Shown here: piece after piece, positions 53,575 to 64,000 of the stretch
How the letters are laid out: every line of letters begins with the position of its first letter
How positions within the stretch are numbered: position 1 is the first letter of the stretch
Assembly: GCF_016466415.2 (NCBI RefSeq)
Contig: NZ_CP066771.1
Location: forward strand, 1,054,001 to 1,118,000
Length of the DNA: 64,000 bases
From: Ralstonia pickettii
Lineage (GTDB): Bacteria > Pseudomonadota > Gammaproteobacteria > Burkholderiales > Burkholderiaceae
Direction: 5' to 3'
The notes under the pieces: model-generated
Told to the model about the DNA's origin: nothing
The model's input: the letters and a program-made list of their open reading frames with translations, nothing else
The model's database searches: none
Program-made: the position numbers and the translations under genes

Positions 53575-54711
53575 ATGCCGCGCCAGAAAGCCGCCACGCC
53601 CGTCACCCCAGCCGATGACAACATCGACGCTGCTGTAGAGGGCCAGCGCACCCCAAACGGGCGCGCTGGGCGGCGTGCGCGCGGTGCGGCGCAGCCTCCT
53701 GCTGAAGAGATCGAAGTCGTCGATGCGCTTGTCGACGACCTCCCTGTTGCCGATTCCGCCGATCTCAACGACACGTCCGACAGTGCCGACGAGCCGGACG
53801 AAGAAGAGGAGGAGGGCGAAGAGGCCGAGGAGGCCCCACCCGAGGAAGATTTCCGCAAGGTGCTGCAGGCCGAGCTGGCCGCCGACACTGTTCAGCACTA
53901 TCTCAATCGCATCAGCATCAAGCCGCTCCTGACGCCAGCAGAAGAACTGCATTTTTCGACGCTGGCCAAGGCCGGCGAATTCGCAGCGCGCCAGGTCATG
54001 ATCGAGCGCAACCTTCGCCTGGTCGTGAGTATCGCCAAGGGTTATTTGAACCGCGGTGTGCCGCTGCTCGATCTGATCGAGGAGGGCAACCTGGGTCTAA
54101 TGCACGCGATCGAAAAATTCGATCCGGAACGCGGGTTCCGCTTCTCGACGTATGCAACGTGGTGGATCCGCCAAAGCATCGAGCGCGCGATCATGAATCA
54201 GGCGCGCACCGTCCGTTTGCCGGTGCATGTGATTCGCGAGCTCAATCAGGTGCTGCGCGCCAAGCGCCATCTGGAAAAGAGCGGCGTGGATGGCCGAGAC
54301 GCAAGCCTTGAAGACATCGCCCACCTGCTTGGCAAGACCACGGAGGAAGTGCAGGACGTGCTCTCGCTCAACGAGCACACGACTTCGCTGGATACGCCGT
54401 TCGATCTTGATCCGGGCACGAGCCTGCTCGACTTCCTATCGGACGAGCATGGCGCATCGCCGGATCAGGAAGTGGCCCATCGCGAGCTGTCGCAGTTGAT
54501 GAAGTCGTGGCTCGCACGCTTGTCCGACAAGCATCGCTATGTGGTCGAGCGCCGCTTTGGCCTCAACTACATCGAACCAGCGACGCTGGAAGAACTGGCC
54601 GCCGAGATGGGTTTGACGCGCGAACGCGTGCGGCAGATCCAGCAGGAAGCCCTGGTCAAGCTAAAGCGCCATTTCGCCTCTCAGGGCGTACGCAAGGACG
54701 CGGTGCTGTAA
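53575..54711 (+). CDS. rpoS: RNA polymerase sigma factor RpoS
   Basis: Stationary-phase and general stress sigma factor; 378 residues. Region 1.2 ([20 protein letters not shown]), region 2 ([20 protein letters not shown], then [18 protein letters not shown]), region 3, and region 4 with HTH ([20 protein letters not shown]) are all complete. The first 90 residues are an unusually acidic, repeat-like extension ([20 protein letters not shown]), longer than in E. coli RpoS. It stands nine bases after nlpD, so part of its expression comes through nlpD, and in other bacteria an rpoS promoter lies inside nlpD. Confidence 0.95.
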   Translation: MPRQKAATPVTPADDNIDAAVEGQRTPNGRAGRRARGAAQPPAEEIEVVDALVDDLPVADSADLNDTSDSADEPDEEEEEGEEAEEAPPEEDFRKVLQAELAADTVQHYLNRISIKPLLTPAEELHFSTLAKAGEFAARQVMIERNLRLVVSIAKGYLNRGVPLLDLIEEGNLGLMHAIEKFDPERGFRFSTYATWWIRQSIERAIMNQARTVRLPVHVIRELNQVLRAKRHLEKSGVDGRDASLEDIAHLLGKTTEEVQDVLSLNEHTTSLDTPFDLDPGTSLLDFLSDEHGASPDQEVAHRELSQLMKSWLARLSDKHRYVVERRFGLNYIEPATLEELAAEMGLTRERVRQIQQEALVKLKRHFASQGVRKDAVL

Positions 54712-54743
54712 GGCGCCACTGTCCCTTCTTTCGTTCCCCTTTT

Positions 54744-55607
54744 TCAGTCGTTCTGCAGCTCCAGCAGCATCGGTTGATGATCTGATGCCTGTGTAGCGCT
54801 GTTGATTTCCAGGCGCAGCACACGCGGTTTCAGTGGCTCGCTAATCAGCATGAAATCGCACGCGTAGGCTGGTTCAGTCCAGTCAGCGCGGTCGTAGACA
54901 CCGAAGGTCGGCGGCTGCGGCGTTGCGCCGTGCGCAATCTCCCACGCATCATGCAAAGCGGGTTCGCGAGCGAATGGCGCGGTGGCCAAGCGCTTGGGCA
55001 TGGAATCCGCCTTGCAGTTGAAATCACCGCAGATGATGGTTGCCTTGGTCTGCGCGAGCGGCCGGAAAGGGCCCGCTTCGGGTTCTGCGCCAAGCCTGGC
55101 TGGTTGATTCGCTCGCGCGCAACCTTCCGTGTGGATGGCTCGCAGCGCATCGATTTGCGCCACACGTTGCAGCTCCGAGTAGTACTCCAGATGCGTGGTG
55201 ACGATGCGCAAGGCACCAAACGCCGCCTGCACGATCGCCTCAATGGCCATGCGCGGCATGTACGGTGTGGTATCCGGCGGACAGGGCAATGCATGGCGCT
55301 GGATGTAATGCACGGGCAGGCGGGTGGCAATGGCGTTGCCGAAGCGCTGCACATGCGCGCCGTTGTGGCGCTCCAGCGCGAAGCCGCCGATGACGGTGTA
55401 CTCGCTGCCAAGCGCGTCGGCGAGCTCGCTCCATTGGTCCGCGCCCGGTTGCCCCGGCAGATCGCTGAAGCCGGAGGTGACTTCCTGCAGGCACAGCACA
55501 TCGAATTCGGCCATCTCCCGCGCTTGCTTGAGTTGGCGCGCGAGGCTGACGTGCCCGTCGGCGCCACGGCCCCACTGGATATTCCACGTCAGGATGACGG
55601 TGCCCAT
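54744..55607 (-). CDS. Endonuclease/exonuclease/phosphatase (EEP) family protein
   Basis: 287-residue Mg-dependent hydrolase of the DNase I / inositol phosphatase fold. Motifs are [11 protein letters not shown] (Asn ligand), [10 protein letters not shown] (Glu metal ligand), [13 protein letters not shown] (Asp and Asn), and the C-terminal [14 protein letters not shown] with catalytic Asp-His. No signal peptide, so it is probably cytosolic. A strong GGAGGACC site precedes ATG 55607. The substrate (DNA, RNA cap or phospholipid) cannot be told. It is convergent with rpoS and divergent from rlmD. Confidence 0.88.
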   Translation of the reverse strand: MGTVILTWNIQWGRGADGHVSLARQLKQAREMAEFDVLCLQEVTSGFSDLPGQPGADQWSELADALGSEYTVIGGFALERHNGAHVQRFGNAIATRLPVHYIQRHALPCPPDTTPYMPRMAIEAIVQAAFGALRIVTTHLEYYSELQRVAQIDALRAIHTEGCARANQPARLGAEPEAGPFRPLAQTKATIICGDFNCKADSMPKRLATAPFAREPALHDAWEIAHGATPQPPTFGVYDRADWTEPAYACDFMLISEPLKPRVLRLEINSATQASDHQPMLLELQND

Positions 55608-55665
55608 GCTGGTCCTCCGGTGTCTTACAATGCCGCCCTTGCCCTCATTTTGCCCAGGCTCGCTC

Positions 55666-57120
55666 GTGTCTCAAGCTGCACCCAACGTCACGCCTTCCTC
55701 TTCTGCTCCAGCAACGGTCGCGCCGAATACGCCGCCGGCCAAGCCTCGTGGCCGCCGCAAGCCAGAATTGCCCGTGGCCGGTCCGCTCGACATCGTCTCG
55801 CTGGATGGCGAAGCGCGCGGCATCGGCCGTTTGACCAACGAGGACGGCACGCCGGGGAAGGTTGTGTTCGTGGAAGGCGCGTTGCCGGGGGAGCGGGTCA
55901 TGTACCGCAGTCACCGCGTAAAGCCGTCGTACGAGCAGGCGAGTGTCGTCAACATTCTGCGCCAGTCTGCTTCACGCGTGACGCCGCAGTGCAAGTTCTT
56001 TGGCGTGTGCGGTGGCTGCTCGATGCAGCATCTGGATTCGCGCGCACAGGTTGCGATCAAGCAGCGCGTGCTGGAAGACGACCTGTGGCATCTCGCCAAG
56101 CTGCGTCCGGACGTGGTGTTCCGGCCAATTGCCGGCCCGGATTGGGGCTACCGCTATCGCGCGCGTTTGACCGTGCGCCATGTTGCCGCCAAAGGCGGCG
56201 TACTGGTGGGTTTTCACGAGCGCAAGAGCAGCTATGTGGCGGACATGACGTCGTGCGAGGTGTTGCCGCCGCACGTGTCCGCGCTGCTGGTTCCGTTGCG
56301 CGAATTGGTGGGCCGCCTGTCGATCGTACAACGTATGCCGCAGATCGAACTGGCGGTCGGCCAGGATGTAACCGCGCTGGTGTTGCGCAACCTAGAGCCG
56401 ATTACCGCTGAGGATGAGGCGGAGCTGCGTGCTTTCGCCGATCATCACAACATCCAGTTCTGGCTGCAGCCGAAGGGCCCGGATACGGTCTATCCGTTCT
56501 ATCCGCTCGATCGCACGCTGACGTACACGTTGCCCGAGTTCGGCATCACCATGCCGTTCAAGCCGACGGATTTCACGCAGGTCAATCACCAGATCAACCG
56601 GGTGCTGATGTCGCGCGCGCTGAAACTGCTCGACGCGCAGCCGGGCGATCGGCTGCTCGACCTGTTCTGCGGTATCGGCAATTTCACGCTGCCGATGGCA
56701 ACGCGTGCGCGCGAAGTCATGGGCATTGAAGGCAGCGAGGCGTTGACCACGCGTGCGCTCGCCAACGCGCAGCACAACGGCTTGGACGCGAAGACGAAGT
56801 TCGCTTGTCGCAACCTGTTTGAAGTGACTGCTGACGATATCGCCGCGTTGGGCAAGTTTGATCGCTGGCTGGTCGATCCGCCGCGCGAAGGCGCACTGGC
56901 TGTGTCGAAGGCGCTGGCCGAGCTGTCGCAGCGCGGCGGTGAGGAGGCGGATTTGCTGCCGAAGCGCATCGTCTATGTGTCGTGCAATCCTGCGACGTTG
57001 GCGCGCGACGCGGGCTTGCTGGTGCACGAGGCAGGCTACCGACTGGCGGGTGCGGGCGTGGTGAACATGTTCCCGCACACGTCGCATGTCGAGTCGATGG
57101 CGGTGTTCGAGCGCGACTGA
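55666..57120 (+). CDS. rlmD: 23S rRNA (uracil-5)-methyltransferase RlmD
   Basis: SAM-dependent enzyme converting U1939 of 23S rRNA to 5-methyluridine; 484 residues from the start used. The N-terminal TRAM domain contains [18 protein letters not shown]. Iron-sulfur cysteines are in [16 protein letters not shown]. The methyltransferase core has [33 protein letters not shown] and the catalytic Cys in [14 protein letters not shown] use the GTG at 55666 ([13 protein letters not shown]); ATG 55630 lies within a TACAAT -10 box (55626-55631) and is less likely. The first 40 residues are Pro/Ala-rich. Confidence 0.93.
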   Translation: MSQAAPNVTPSSSAPATVAPNTPPAKPRGRRKPELPVAGPLDIVSLDGEARGIGRLTNEDGTPGKVVFVEGALPGERVMYRSHRVKPSYEQASVVNILRQSASRVTPQCKFFGVCGGCSMQHLDSRAQVAIKQRVLEDDLWHLAKLRPDVVFRPIAGPDWGYRYRARLTVRHVAAKGGVLVGFHERKSSYVADMTSCEVLPPHVSALLVPLRELVGRLSIVQRMPQIELAVGQDVTALVLRNLEPITAEDEAELRAFADHHNIQFWLQPKGPDTVYPFYPLDRTLTYTLPEFGITMPFKPTDFTQVNHQINRVLMSRALKLLDAQPGDRLLDLFCGIGNFTLPMATRAREVMGIEGSEALTTRALANAQHNGLDAKTKFACRNLFEVTADDIAALGKFDRWLVDPPREGALAVSKALAELSQRGGEEADLLPKRIVYVSCNPATLARDAGLLVHEAGYRLAGAGVVNMFPHTSHVESMAVFERD

Positions 57121-57150
57121 TCTGAGCGATTCCGCGTCTCACGGACAAAG

Positions 57151-57183
57151 AAAAACCGGCGCACCAGGCGCCGGTTTTTTTTT
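57151..57183. terminator. Rho-independent terminator between rlmD and the Bax-inhibitor gene
   Basis: Stem AACCGGCGC / GCGCCGGTT with loop ACCAG and nine T. Flanking A- and T-runs allow it to act for both convergent genes. Confidence 0.9.
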
Positions 57184-57214
57184 CGCTGCGCTGTTGCCAG
57201 CGTGCTGTGCGTGC

Positions 57215-57916
57215 TTAGTTACGATTCCCGCCGAAGATGCCCAGGATCGCCAGCAGGTTCGTGAAGATGTTGTAGACGTCGAGGTAGATCGCCAGGGTGG
57301 CGGTCACGTAGTTGGTCTCGCCGCCGTTCACGATGCGCTGTACGTCGAACAGGATGTAGGCAGAGAAGATCGCGATGGCCAGCACCGAGATCGTCAGCAT
57401 CATCGCCGGCAATTGCAGCCAGATATTGGCCACCGAGCCAACGATCAGCACCAGCACGCCCATGAACAGCCACTTACCCAGGCCCGAGAAATCGCGCTTG
57501 CTGACCGTGGCGACCGTCGCCATCACACCGAAGATGATCGCCGTGCCGCCGAACGCCGTCATGATGAGCGACGCACCGTTCGAGAAGCCCAGAATCATGC
57601 CGATCAGCCGCGACAGCATCAGCCCCATGAAGAACGTGAAGCCGAGCAGCAGCGCCACGCCCAGGCCGCTGTTCTTGAAGCGCTCAATGGCGTAGAAGAA
57701 GCCAAAGGCCACTGCCATGAAGATGACGAAACCCATCAGCGGGTTACGCCCCATCAGGTTGAATTCGGTGGCGACGCCAATCCACGCGCCGAGGATGGTG
57801 GGGATCATGGAAAGCGCGAGCAGCCAATAGGTATTGCGCAGCACACGGTTGCGGACGGCCAACGCGCCGGCGGTGCCGGAAGCGCCAAAACCGTACGTGT
57901 TGAGTTGGTTGTCCAT
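57215..57916 (-). CDS. Bax inhibitor-1 / YccA family membrane protein
   Basis: 233 residues with seven hydrophobic helices, e.g. NTYWLLALSMIPTILGAWIG and FVIFMAVAFGFFYAIERF. UPF0005/TMBIM family signature regions include GLMLSRLIGMILGFSNGASL and a C-terminal LYLDVYNIFTNLLAILGIFG (Asp-rich pore segment). Bacterial members such as YccA modulate the FtsH protease, others act as pH-gated Ca2+ channels; function here is inference. The start at 57916 is set by the conserved MDNQLNTYGF. The longer frame extends into the intergenic region. Confidence 0.9.
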   Translation of the reverse strand: MDNQLNTYGFGASGTAGALAVRNRVLRNTYWLLALSMIPTILGAWIGVATEFNLMGRNPLMGFVIFMAVAFGFFYAIERFKNSGLGVALLLGFTFFMGLMLSRLIGMILGFSNGASLIMTAFGGTAIIFGVMATVATVSKRDFSGLGKWLFMGVLVLIVGSVANIWLQLPAMMLTISVLAIAIFSAYILFDVQRIVNGGETNYVTATLAIYLDVYNIFTNLLAILGIFGGNRN

Positions 57917-58285
57917 GCGAACTCCTTGGGTGAATGACATTGCAGACAATGTGACGACACAGCGAATGTGGCATCCAAAGTTGGCTTTTGCAAGCCGCAT
58001 CGTCCTTTGCTTGGAGGGCCAGCATGCCACGCGGTTCCGGCGGCGGGAGGGCAATCGGGACGGAAAATGCCCTTCGGACGTGACTTTTCGTGCTCTCGAT
58101 AAGGGGATGCTAAGCCGTGTTCATCGGGCTGGAAGGCTGCTCGGCGGGAAGTGACTGTGCCGCCTCCCGCCGCGGCCACCGCGCGTCACATCCGGTTGCA
58201 CCGCTTGACATCCAATCCGGTTGCCTCCCGTGTTAGAATCTAACGTTTATCTTTCACGTAACACCTTCATTTTTTGGAGTTTTTG
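57917..58285. other. Intergenic region between the Bax-inhibitor gene and ndk
   Basis: 369 bases. Near its right end TTGACA (58205-58210) and TAGAAT (58234-58239) look like promoter boxes but are 23 bases apart, too wide for one standard promoter; TAGAAT may work alone for ndk. No RNA gene or repeat recognised. Confidence 0.4.
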
Positions 58286-58711
58286 ATGGCGCTCGAACGC
58301 ACTTTGTCGATTATCAAACCGGATGCCGTGGCCAAGAATGTCATCGGCCAGATCTACGCCCGCTTCGAAGGTGCCGGCCTGAAGATCGTCGCAGCCAAGA
58401 TGATCCACCTGTCGCGCGCTGAAGCCGAACAGTTCTACGCTGTGCACAAGGAGCGCCCGTTCTTCAAGGACCTGGTGGACTTCATGATCTCGGGCCCGGT
58501 GATGGTGCAGGCGCTGGAAGGCGAAAACGCAATCGCCAAGAACCGTGACCTGATGGGCGCAACCGATCCGAAGAAGGCTGAGAAGGGCACGATCCGCGCC
58601 GACTTCGCTGACAGCATCGACGCCAACGCCGTGCATGGTTCGGACGCAGCTGAAACGGCTGCCGTGGAAGTAGCCTTCTTCTTCCCGGGCCTGAACATTT
58701 ACAGCCGCTAA
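58286..58711 (+). CDS. ndk: Nucleoside diphosphate kinase
   Basis: Balances nucleoside triphosphate pools by phosphate transfer through a histidine intermediate; 141 residues, standard length. ATP-binding N-terminus [18 protein letters not shown], and active-site His117 in [17 protein letters not shown] good TTGGAG site lies before ATG 58286. Followed 42 bases later by rlmN; this order continues to hisS. Confidence 0.97.
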   Translation: MALERTLSIIKPDAVAKNVIGQIYARFEGAGLKIVAAKMIHLSRAEAEQFYAVHKERPFFKDLVDFMISGPVMVQALEGENAIAKNRDLMGATDPKKAEKGTIRADFADSIDANAVHGSDAAETAAVEVAFFFPGLNIYSR

Positions 58712-58753
58712 GCGTCAACACTAGACTGGGATTGTGGTTTCGGGTTGCAAGTC

Positions 58754-59905
58754 ATGAGCGATGTGGTGAATCTCCTCGATTTCGACGCACAGGGCCTTCT
58801 CGCGTACTGCGAGAGCCTGGGTGAGAAGTCGTTTCGCGCCAAGCAGTTGCAGCGCTGGATTCATCAGTCGGGCGCGTCCGATTTTGGCGAGATGACCGAT
58901 CTCGCCAAGTCGCTGCGCGAAAAGCTTGCGACCCGCGCCAACATCCAGGCGCCGGCGGTCATTACCGATCACCTTTCGTCGGATGGCACGCGCAAGTGGC
59001 TGGTCGACGTGGGGCAGGGCAATGCCGTCGAGACGGTCTACATCCCCGAAGAGACGCGCGGCACGTTGTGCGTATCGTCTCAGGCGGGGTGTGCCGTCAA
59101 CTGCCGGTTCTGTTCGACCGGCAAGCAGGGTTTCTCGCGCAATCTGAGCACTGGCGAGATCATCGGTCAGCTCTGGATGGCGGAATTCGCCATGCGCAAA
59201 CAGCTCGGCCGTGGTCCGAAAGACGACCGCGTCATCACCAATGTGGTCATGATGGGCATGGGCGAGCCGCTGCTGAATTACGACGCCGTCGTGCCCGCTC
59301 TCGCGCTGATGCTGGACGACAACGCGTATGGCCTTTCACGCCGTCGCGTAACGGTATCCACCTCCGGCGTCGTGCCGATGATGGACCGTCTTGCGCGCGA
59401 TGTGCCTGTGGCACTTGCCGTGTCGCTGCATGCATCCAATGATGCGCTGCGTGACGTGCTCGTGCCGCTCAACAAGAAGTACCCGCTGGCCGAACTGATG
59501 GCTGCTTGCTGCCGCTATCTCGAGTTCGCGCCGCGCGATTTCATCACCTTTGAATACTGCATGCTGGATGGTGTCAATGACACCGTCGAGCATGCCCGTG
59601 AACTGCTGCGCGTCGTGGCCGACGTGCCGTGCAAGTTCAACCTGATCCCCTTCAACCCGTTTCCGGAATCGGGCTTGAAGCGCTCGAACAATGAGCAGAT
59701 CCGCCGCTTCTCGCAAGTGCTGCTGGATGCCGGCATCGTCACCACCATCCGCAAGACGCGGGGCGATGACATCGATGCGGCTTGCGGTCAGCTCGCCGGC
59801 GAGGTCAAAGATCGCACACGCCTGGCCGAGCGCGGGAAGTTCGGCAAGATCGTCGAGATCCCGGTGGTCGGGGCCGACTCCACTCACCGCATGGGTACCG
59901 CATGA
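58754..59905 (+). CDS. rlmN: Dual-specificity RNA methyltransferase RlmN
   Basis: Radical-SAM enzyme making 2-methyladenosine in 23S rRNA (A2503) and in some tRNAs (A37). 383 residues. The iron-sulfur motif CxxxCxxC is Cys113, Cys117, Cys120 in [17 protein letters not shown]. Also present are [16 protein letters not shown] and [21 protein letters not shown] second mechanistic cysteine is expected near the C-terminus, and a Cys occurs in [13 protein letters not shown] 58754 is chosen over the TTG at 58745. Its stop overlaps the pilF start (ATGA). Confidence 0.96.
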   Translation: MSDVVNLLDFDAQGLLAYCESLGEKSFRAKQLQRWIHQSGASDFGEMTDLAKSLREKLATRANIQAPAVITDHLSSDGTRKWLVDVGQGNAVETVYIPEETRGTLCVSSQAGCAVNCRFCSTGKQGFSRNLSTGEIIGQLWMAEFAMRKQLGRGPKDDRVITNVVMMGMGEPLLNYDAVVPALALMLDDNAYGLSRRRVTVSTSGVVPMMDRLARDVPVALAVSLHASNDALRDVLVPLNKKYPLAELMAACCRYLEFAPRDFITFEYCMLDGVNDTVEHARELLRVVADVPCKFNLIPFNPFPESGLKRSNNEQIRRFSQVLLDAGIVTTIRKTRGDDIDAACGQLAGEVKDRTRLAERGKFGKIVEIPVVGADSTHRMGTA

Positions 59906-60699
59906 AGCGTTGGTCGACTGCTGTCAGTCTGGTCTTTATGCTGGCAGCCGCCGGGTGCGCATTGTCGCCGCCGGTCCAGACTCAGACACGAGAAGTGACA
60001 ACCGTCCCCGAACAAAAGGCCGACGTCGGTCGTCGGGCGGCGATCCGATTGCAACTCGCGACGCAATACCTGGAAGCCGGCCAGAGTGCGACAGCGCTTG
60101 AGGAAATCAAGAATGCCATCGCGATCGATCCGAGCGTCCCGAACGCGTATCACATTCGCGCGCTGGCTTACATGAACCTGGGCCAACGCGAGCAGGCGGA
60201 TGAGAGTTTTCGCAGCGCTCTGGCGGCAACGCCGCAAGATGGAGACCTGCTGAACAACTACGGCTGGTTCCTGTGCTCGCAAGGCGGCAAGCCGGATCAA
60301 GGCATGGCGATGCTGCGCCAGGCCATTGAGGCGCCGGCCGCCGGCAGCCCCGCCAAACCGTGGACGAACCTGGGCGTTTGCCAGATGCGTCAGGGCGATC
60401 TGGAGGGCGCGCAGAAGAGCCTGACGCGCGCTACCTACATCGACGCAAACAATTCGCTGACCAACCTGACATTGGCGCAGCTGTACTACAAGCGCCGCGA
60501 ATATTCGCGTGCCATGCCGTTTATCGAGCGTGTGAATGGCCGCGGCAATCCGACGGCAGAAAGCCTATGGCTGGGCGCGCGCATCGCACGGCGCCTCGGC
60601 GACACTTCGCAGCAGAACGCATGGAGCGCGCAATTGCAGCGCCGCTTCCCCAATGCGCCCGAAGAGGCGGCATTCGAACGAGGAGCCTGGGATGACTGA
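59902..60699 (+). CDS. pilF: Type IV pilus biogenesis/stability lipoprotein PilF (PilW)
   Basis: Pilotin-like lipoprotein that helps assemble the PilQ secretin of type IV pili in the outer membrane; 265 residues. Lipobox AAGC with acylated Cys19 ([19 protein letters not shown]). It consists of six or so TPR units, including [40 protein letters not shown] and [17 protein letters not shown], the PilF hallmark. The overlap with both rlmN and rodZ starts shows tight coupling in the conserved rlmN-pilF-rodZ-ispG-hisS order. The rest of the pilus genes are not in the window. Confidence 0.93.
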   Translation: MKRWSTAVSLVFMLAAAGCALSPPVQTQTREVTTVPEQKADVGRRAAIRLQLATQYLEAGQSATALEEIKNAIAIDPSVPNAYHIRALAYMNLGQREQADESFRSALAATPQDGDLLNNYGWFLCSQGGKPDQGMAMLRQAIEAPAAGSPAKPWTNLGVCQMRQGDLEGAQKSLTRATYIDANNSLTNLTLAQLYYKRREYSRAMPFIERVNGRGNPTAESLWLGARIARRLGDTSQQNAWSAQLQRRFPNAPEEAAFERGAWDD

Positions 60700-61774
60700 C
60701 CGCGACGTGGCAAGCGCTGCCGATTTTTCTCATGGCGCGGCGCCTGTCTCGAATCCGCCTGCCGCCCCTTCGTCGGAGCGCGACGATGCGCTGCGCGAGA
60801 TTGCCGAACGCCTGCGTGCCGGCCGTGAGCGTCAACGGCTGACTGTCGACGATCTGGCCACGCGCCTGAAGGTGGCGCCGGGCAAGTTGTTGGCGGTGGA
60901 ATCGGCGGATGTCAGTGCGTTGCCTGACATGACGTTTACCAAGGGCCTCATCCGCGCCTATGCGCGCGCCCTGCAGGTCGATGTCGATGACCAGCTTGCG
61001 CGTTTGAACGCGCGTGCGCCGGTCACCAACATCGGCTTGCGTCCCGAGGGCGGGCTGGGTGAATCGTTTTCGGACAAGCCGAGTTTCGCCAAGCGTCGCG
61101 GCGGCAATGGCCGCTGGCTGATTGGTGCGCTGGTTGCGGTGATTGTGGCGGCCGGTGCGCTGGCCGGTATGGACCGTCTGAAGCAATGGTTCGCCACGCA
61201 AACGGCAGCTACGCAGAACACCGAATCCACCGCGAAGGAGGCGCCGGCTGCGGAGCAAACCGCGCCCGCGCAAGTGGCTCCAGCAACTGAGCAGGCTCCG
61301 TCCGAGACGCCGGCCGCTTCGATGCCGACACCGCTGACGCCTGTTAGACCGGCCGCTCCGGCCTCGGGTGTGGTGACTGCGCCGTTGGCGCCGCCGCCTA
61401 CGCTGCCGCGTTCAGACAACGGTGCCGTTCCGGCGCCCGCCGTAGCGGCTGCGGGTGGCAAGCCGGCTGTCATCAACGTCGAGGGTCCGGCCGCTGCTCT
61501 GCCGACAGAAGCTGCCAAGCCGGCTGAATCGGGCGGCGGTTCGGTCTCGGTGCGCTTCTCCGGTTCGTCCTGGTACGAGATCAAGGACAAGACCGGCAAG
61601 ACGCTCGCCAGCGGCATTTCGAAGGAAGGCGACGCGCGTGATCTGACCGGCACGCCACCGTTCAAGGTCGTCTTCGGCAATGCAGAAGCCGTTGAATCGC
61701 TGGCCGTGGGTGGCGCGACCGTCGATCTGCAGAAGTACGCCCGCAATCGCGTGGCACGGGCCACGTTGCCCTGA
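60692..61774 (+). CDS. rodZ: RodZ-like cell-shape protein
   Basis: Inner-membrane protein linking the MreB cytoskeleton to cell-wall synthesis; 360 residues. Cytoplasmic HTH_25 domain ([20 protein letters not shown], then [20 protein letters not shown]), a transmembrane helix ([20 protein letters not shown]), a long Ala/Pro/Thr-rich periplasmic linker (about 175-285), and a C-terminal DUF4115 domain ([20 protein letters not shown]). This order of parts is the classic RodZ layout. ATG 60692 overlaps the pilF stop. Confidence 0.93.
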   Translation: MTDRDVASAADFSHGAAPVSNPPAAPSSERDDALREIAERLRAGRERQRLTVDDLATRLKVAPGKLLAVESADVSALPDMTFTKGLIRAYARALQVDVDDQLARLNARAPVTNIGLRPEGGLGESFSDKPSFAKRRGGNGRWLIGALVAVIVAAGALAGMDRLKQWFATQTAATQNTESTAKEAPAAEQTAPAQVAPATEQAPSETPAASMPTPLTPVRPAAPASGVVTAPLAPPPTLPRSDNGAVPAPAVAAAGGKPAVINVEGPAAALPTEAAKPAESGGGSVSVRFSGSSWYEIKDKTGKTLASGISKEGDARDLTGTPPFKVVFGNAEAVESLAVGGATVDLQKYARNRVARATLP

Positions 61775-61824
61775 ACCGTCTTGTAATTGGCGCGGTGCCT
61801 GTAGGCAGTGCGCCCTGTCTGATC

Positions 61825-63111
61825 ATGGAAATCTCCACACCTCTCGATTGCGCTCCAGCCTTGGTGGGCCCGCTGCCGCGCCGGAACTCGCGCGCCGCGC
61901 AAATCCGCTGGGGTGATCGTGTTGTGCACGTCGGTGGCGACGCGCCGGTCTGCGTGCAATCGATGACGAATACCGACACGTCGGACGCCATCGGTACCGC
62001 AATCCAGGTAAAGGAACTGGCGCGAGCCGGCTCTGAGTTGGTGCGCATCACAGTGGATACCCCGGCTGCTGCGGCCGCGGTGCCGGCCATCCGAGAGCAG
62101 CTCGACCGCATGGGTGTGGATGTGCCGCTGGTCGGCGATTTCCATTACAACGGCCACAAGCTGCTGCAGGACTATCCGGAGTGCGCGCAGGCGCTATCCA
62201 AGTACCGGATCAACCCGGGCAACGTCGGGCAAGGTGCCAAGCGCGACACGCAGTTTGCGCAGATGATCGAGATCGCCTGCCGCTACGACAAGCCAGTGCG
62301 TATCGGGGTGAACTGGGGCAGCCTCGACCAAGATCTGCTTGCGCGCATCATGGACGAGAACGCGCAACGTGCAACCCCCTGGGATGCCCGCGCCGTGATG
62401 GTCGAGGCGCTGATCACCTCCGCGATCCAGTCCGCGCAGAAGGCTGAAGAACTGGGCTTGCCAGGCAGCCAGATCATCCTGTCGTGCAAGGTGTCGGCGG
62501 TGCAGGATCTGATTGCTGTGTACCGCGAGCTGGCGCGTCGCTGCAATTACGCGCTGCACCTGGGCCTGACCGAGGCCGGCATGGGGAGCAAGGGTATCGT
62601 CGCTTCCACGGCGGCGTTGTCAGTGCTGCTGCAGGAAGGCATCGGCGACACGATCCGCATTTCGCTCACGCCGGAACCGGGTGCGCCGCGCGAGAAGGAA
62701 GTCATCGTCGCGCAAGAGATTCTGCAGACCATGGGCCTGCGCAATTTCACGCCCATGGTGATCGCGTGCCCGGGTTGTGGGCGCACGACCAGCACGGTGT
62801 TCCAGGAACTCGCGGCGCGCATCCAGTCGTATTTGCGCGAGCAGATGCCGGTGTGGAAGGAGCAGTACCCCGGCGTCGAAGAGATGAATGTGGCCGTGAT
62901 GGGCTGCATCGTCAACGGCCCCGGAGAGAGCAAGCACGCCAATATCGGCATTTCGCTGCCAGGCACGGGCGAGTCGCCGGCGGCGCCGGTTTTCGTTGAC
63001 GGCGTGAAGGTGAAAACGTTGCGCGGCGAGCGCATCACAGAAGAATTCCAGGCGATCGTTGACGAGTACGTGCGGACGCATTACGGCGCACAGACTCCGG
63101 CGGCGGTCTAA
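61825..63111 (+). CDS. ispG: 4-hydroxy-3-methylbut-2-enyl diphosphate synthase
   Basis: Iron-sulfur enzyme of the MEP isoprenoid pathway, turning MEcPP into HMBPP; 428 residues. Barrel start [20 protein letters not shown] and [20 protein letters not shown], and the C-terminal [4Fe-4S] ligands in [11 protein letters not shown] and [17 protein letters not shown]. Proteobacterial short form with the usual insertion ([12 protein letters not shown]-like region). ATG 61825 is chosen over an upstream in-frame codon (61795) because conserved residues start later and the spacer from rodZ fits. Confidence 0.96.
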   Translation: MEISTPLDCAPALVGPLPRRNSRAAQIRWGDRVVHVGGDAPVCVQSMTNTDTSDAIGTAIQVKELARAGSELVRITVDTPAAAAAVPAIREQLDRMGVDVPLVGDFHYNGHKLLQDYPECAQALSKYRINPGNVGQGAKRDTQFAQMIEIACRYDKPVRIGVNWGSLDQDLLARIMDENAQRATPWDARAVMVEALITSAIQSAQKAEELGLPGSQIILSCKVSAVQDLIAVYRELARRCNYALHLGLTEAGMGSKGIVASTAALSVLLQEGIGDTIRISLTPEPGAPREKEVIVAQEILQTMGLRNFTPMVIACPGCGRTTSTVFQELAARIQSYLREQMPVWKEQYPGVEEMNVAVMGCIVNGPGESKHANIGISLPGTGESPAAPVFVDGVKVKTLRGERITEEFQAIVDEYVRTHYGAQTPAAV

Positions 63112-63208
63112 ATCGACATCAGGCTTCGGAAACCAAAGCCGAAGCACGAAACGACCGGCCGGCCTTGCATGAAGGTAGATGCGAGAAGCCGGCTTTCAAC
63201 GTGACATC

Positions 63209-64000
63209 ATGAGCGATACACAAAAACAACGCGTGCAGAAGATCGCTGGCGTCAAAGGCATGAACGACTTGCTGCCTGCTGACGCCCCGCTGTGGGAGCA
63301 CTTTGATAACGCCGTGCGCAGCATGCTGCGCGCCTATGGCTACCAGCAGATTCGCACGCCGATCGTAGAGCAGACGCAATTGTTTGTGCGTGGCATCGGC
63401 GAGGTGACGGACATCGTCGAGAAAGAGATGTACACCTTCACCGATGCGTTGAACGGCGAACAACTGACCATGCGCCCCGAAGGCACCGCTGCCGCTGTGC
63501 GCGCCGTGATCGAGCACAACCTGCTGTACGACGGCCCGAAGCGCCTGTGGTACACCGGCCCGATGTTCCGTCACGAGCGTCCGCAGCGCGGTCGCTATCG
63601 CCAGTTCCATCAGGTGGGCGTAGAAGCGCTGGGCTTTGCGGGCCCGGACATCGACGCAGAAGTCATCCTGATGTGCCAGCGGCTGTGGGACGACCTCGGC
63701 CTGGTCGGCCTTAAGCTGGAGCTGAACTCGCTCGGTCAGGCGGAAGAGCGCGCTGCACACCGCGCCGATCTCATCAAATATCTGGAAGGCTTCCAGGACA
63801 TTCTGGATGAGGACGGCAAGCGCCGCCTGTACAGCAATCCGCTGCGCGTGCTCGACACTAAGAACCCGGCGCTGCAGGACATGGCCGCAGGCGCGCCCAA
63901 GCTGATCGACTACCTGGGCGACGAATCGCGCGCGCACTTTGAGGGCGTGCAAAAGCTCCTCAAGGCGAACAACATTCCGTTCACCATCAATCCGCGTCTG
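63209..64000 (+). CDS. hisS: Histidyl-tRNA synthetase (3' end outside window)
   Basis: Class II synthetase for tRNA-His; 264 codons are visible and the frame continues past the window edge. N-terminal motif 1 region [20 protein letters not shown], motif 2 [20 protein letters not shown] (FRxExPQxGRxRQF), and the histidine-site [15 protein letters not shown] are intact. The 97-base gap from ispG contains no clear terminator, so it probably belongs to the same transcript as ispG. Confidence 0.95.
   Translation, partial: MSDTQKQRVQKIAGVKGMNDLLPADAPLWEHFDNAVRSMLRAYGYQQIRTPIVEQTQLFVRGIGEVTDIVEKEMYTFTDALNGEQLTMRPEGTAAAVRAVIEHNLLYDGPKRLWYTGPMFRHERPQRGRYRQFHQVGVEALGFAGPDIDAEVILMCQRLWDDLGLVGLKLELNSLGQAEERAAHRADLIKYLEGFQDILDEDGKRRLYSNPLRVLDTKNPALQDMAAGAPKLIDYLGDESRAHFEGVQKLLKANNIPFTINPRL

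Noticed and set aside
57086-57937. 283-codon plus frame opposite the Bax-inhibitor gene
   Set aside because: Extremely rich in Arg, His, Gln and Asp, reflecting antisense of hydrophobic codons.
58205-58239. TTGACA...TAGAAT as a complete ndk promoter
   Set aside because: The boxes are individually good but 23 bases apart, outside the working range of about 15-20.

Overview
This is a 64 kb chromosomal segment from a GC-rich beta-proteobacterium. Gene content, order and protein sequences fit Ralstonia (most likely the R. pickettii / R. mannitolilytica / R. insidiosa group). That placement is from recognition of the sequences and synteny, not from a database search. Almost all of it is dense core genome: housekeeping enzymes, RNA-modification enzymes, tRNAs, two central DNA-repair subunits and the rpoS stress locus. 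Only one mobile element is visible, a single IS3-family insertion. I see no prophage, CRISPR array, toxin-antitoxin pair or secretion island.

Layout. 1-6.2 kb: periplasmic cyclophilin (partial) and a TPR protein on the minus strand, then cysS, an AlkA-type glycosylase, accA and tilS on plus. 6.3-8.8 kb: lysC, tRNA-Ser(GCT), and fabI on minus. 9.1-14.8 kb: a yejABEF peptide importer operon. 15-18.1 kb: a C40 cysteine peptidase, the IS3 element, and a patatin-like lipoprotein. 18.2-20.3 kb: gltX followed by tRNA-Ala, tRNA-Glu and tRNA-Asp. 20.3-25.5 kb (minus): MATE exporter, ArnT-like glycosyltransferase, rpmE2 (L31 type B), and an mtfA pair. 25.6-28.8 kb: an atypical LuxR-type regulator, 1.16 kb with no convincing gene, and a sigma-54 activator. 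29-31 kb (minus): rho and trxA. 31-41.3 kb (plus): addB-addA, a convergent SRP RNA, and dnaX-ybaB-(ABM protein)-recR. 41.3-49.8 kb is the most accessory-looking part: OprB-type porin, LysR regulator, CoA-transferase, an SsuABC-like ABC importer, and a NemR-like TetR regulator next to an Old Yellow Enzyme. 49.8-54.7 kb: quinone oxidoreductase, then surE-pcm-nlpD-rpoS. 54.7-58 kb: EEP-family hydrolase, rlmD and a Bax-inhibitor-1 family protein. 58.2-64 kb: ndk-rlmN-pilF-rodZ-ispG-hisS, with hisS cut by the window end.

How the genes work together. Several blocks are conserved functional operons: YejABEF forms one importer, AddAB one end-processing helicase-nuclease, dnaX-ybaB-recR a replication/repair unit, and surE-pcm-nlpD-rpoS the stationary-phase survival block. 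The ndk-to-hisS run is a conserved beta/gamma-proteobacterial order. Start codons were moved inward from the longest reading frame wherever conserved N-termini, ribosome-binding sites or ATGA-type overlaps with the upstream stop pointed to a later start.

I did not find a convincing wholly new system. The best leads are small: a response regulator whose phospho-acceptor aspartate is replaced by glycine beside a large gene-free interval; a TetR/ene-reductase pair with palindromes at both promoters; a hairpin followed by a T-run in the gltX leader; a histone-H1-like tail on a DNA glycosylase; a secreted protein of unknown function translationally coupled to mtfA; and an IS element that has separated a gene from its probable terminator.
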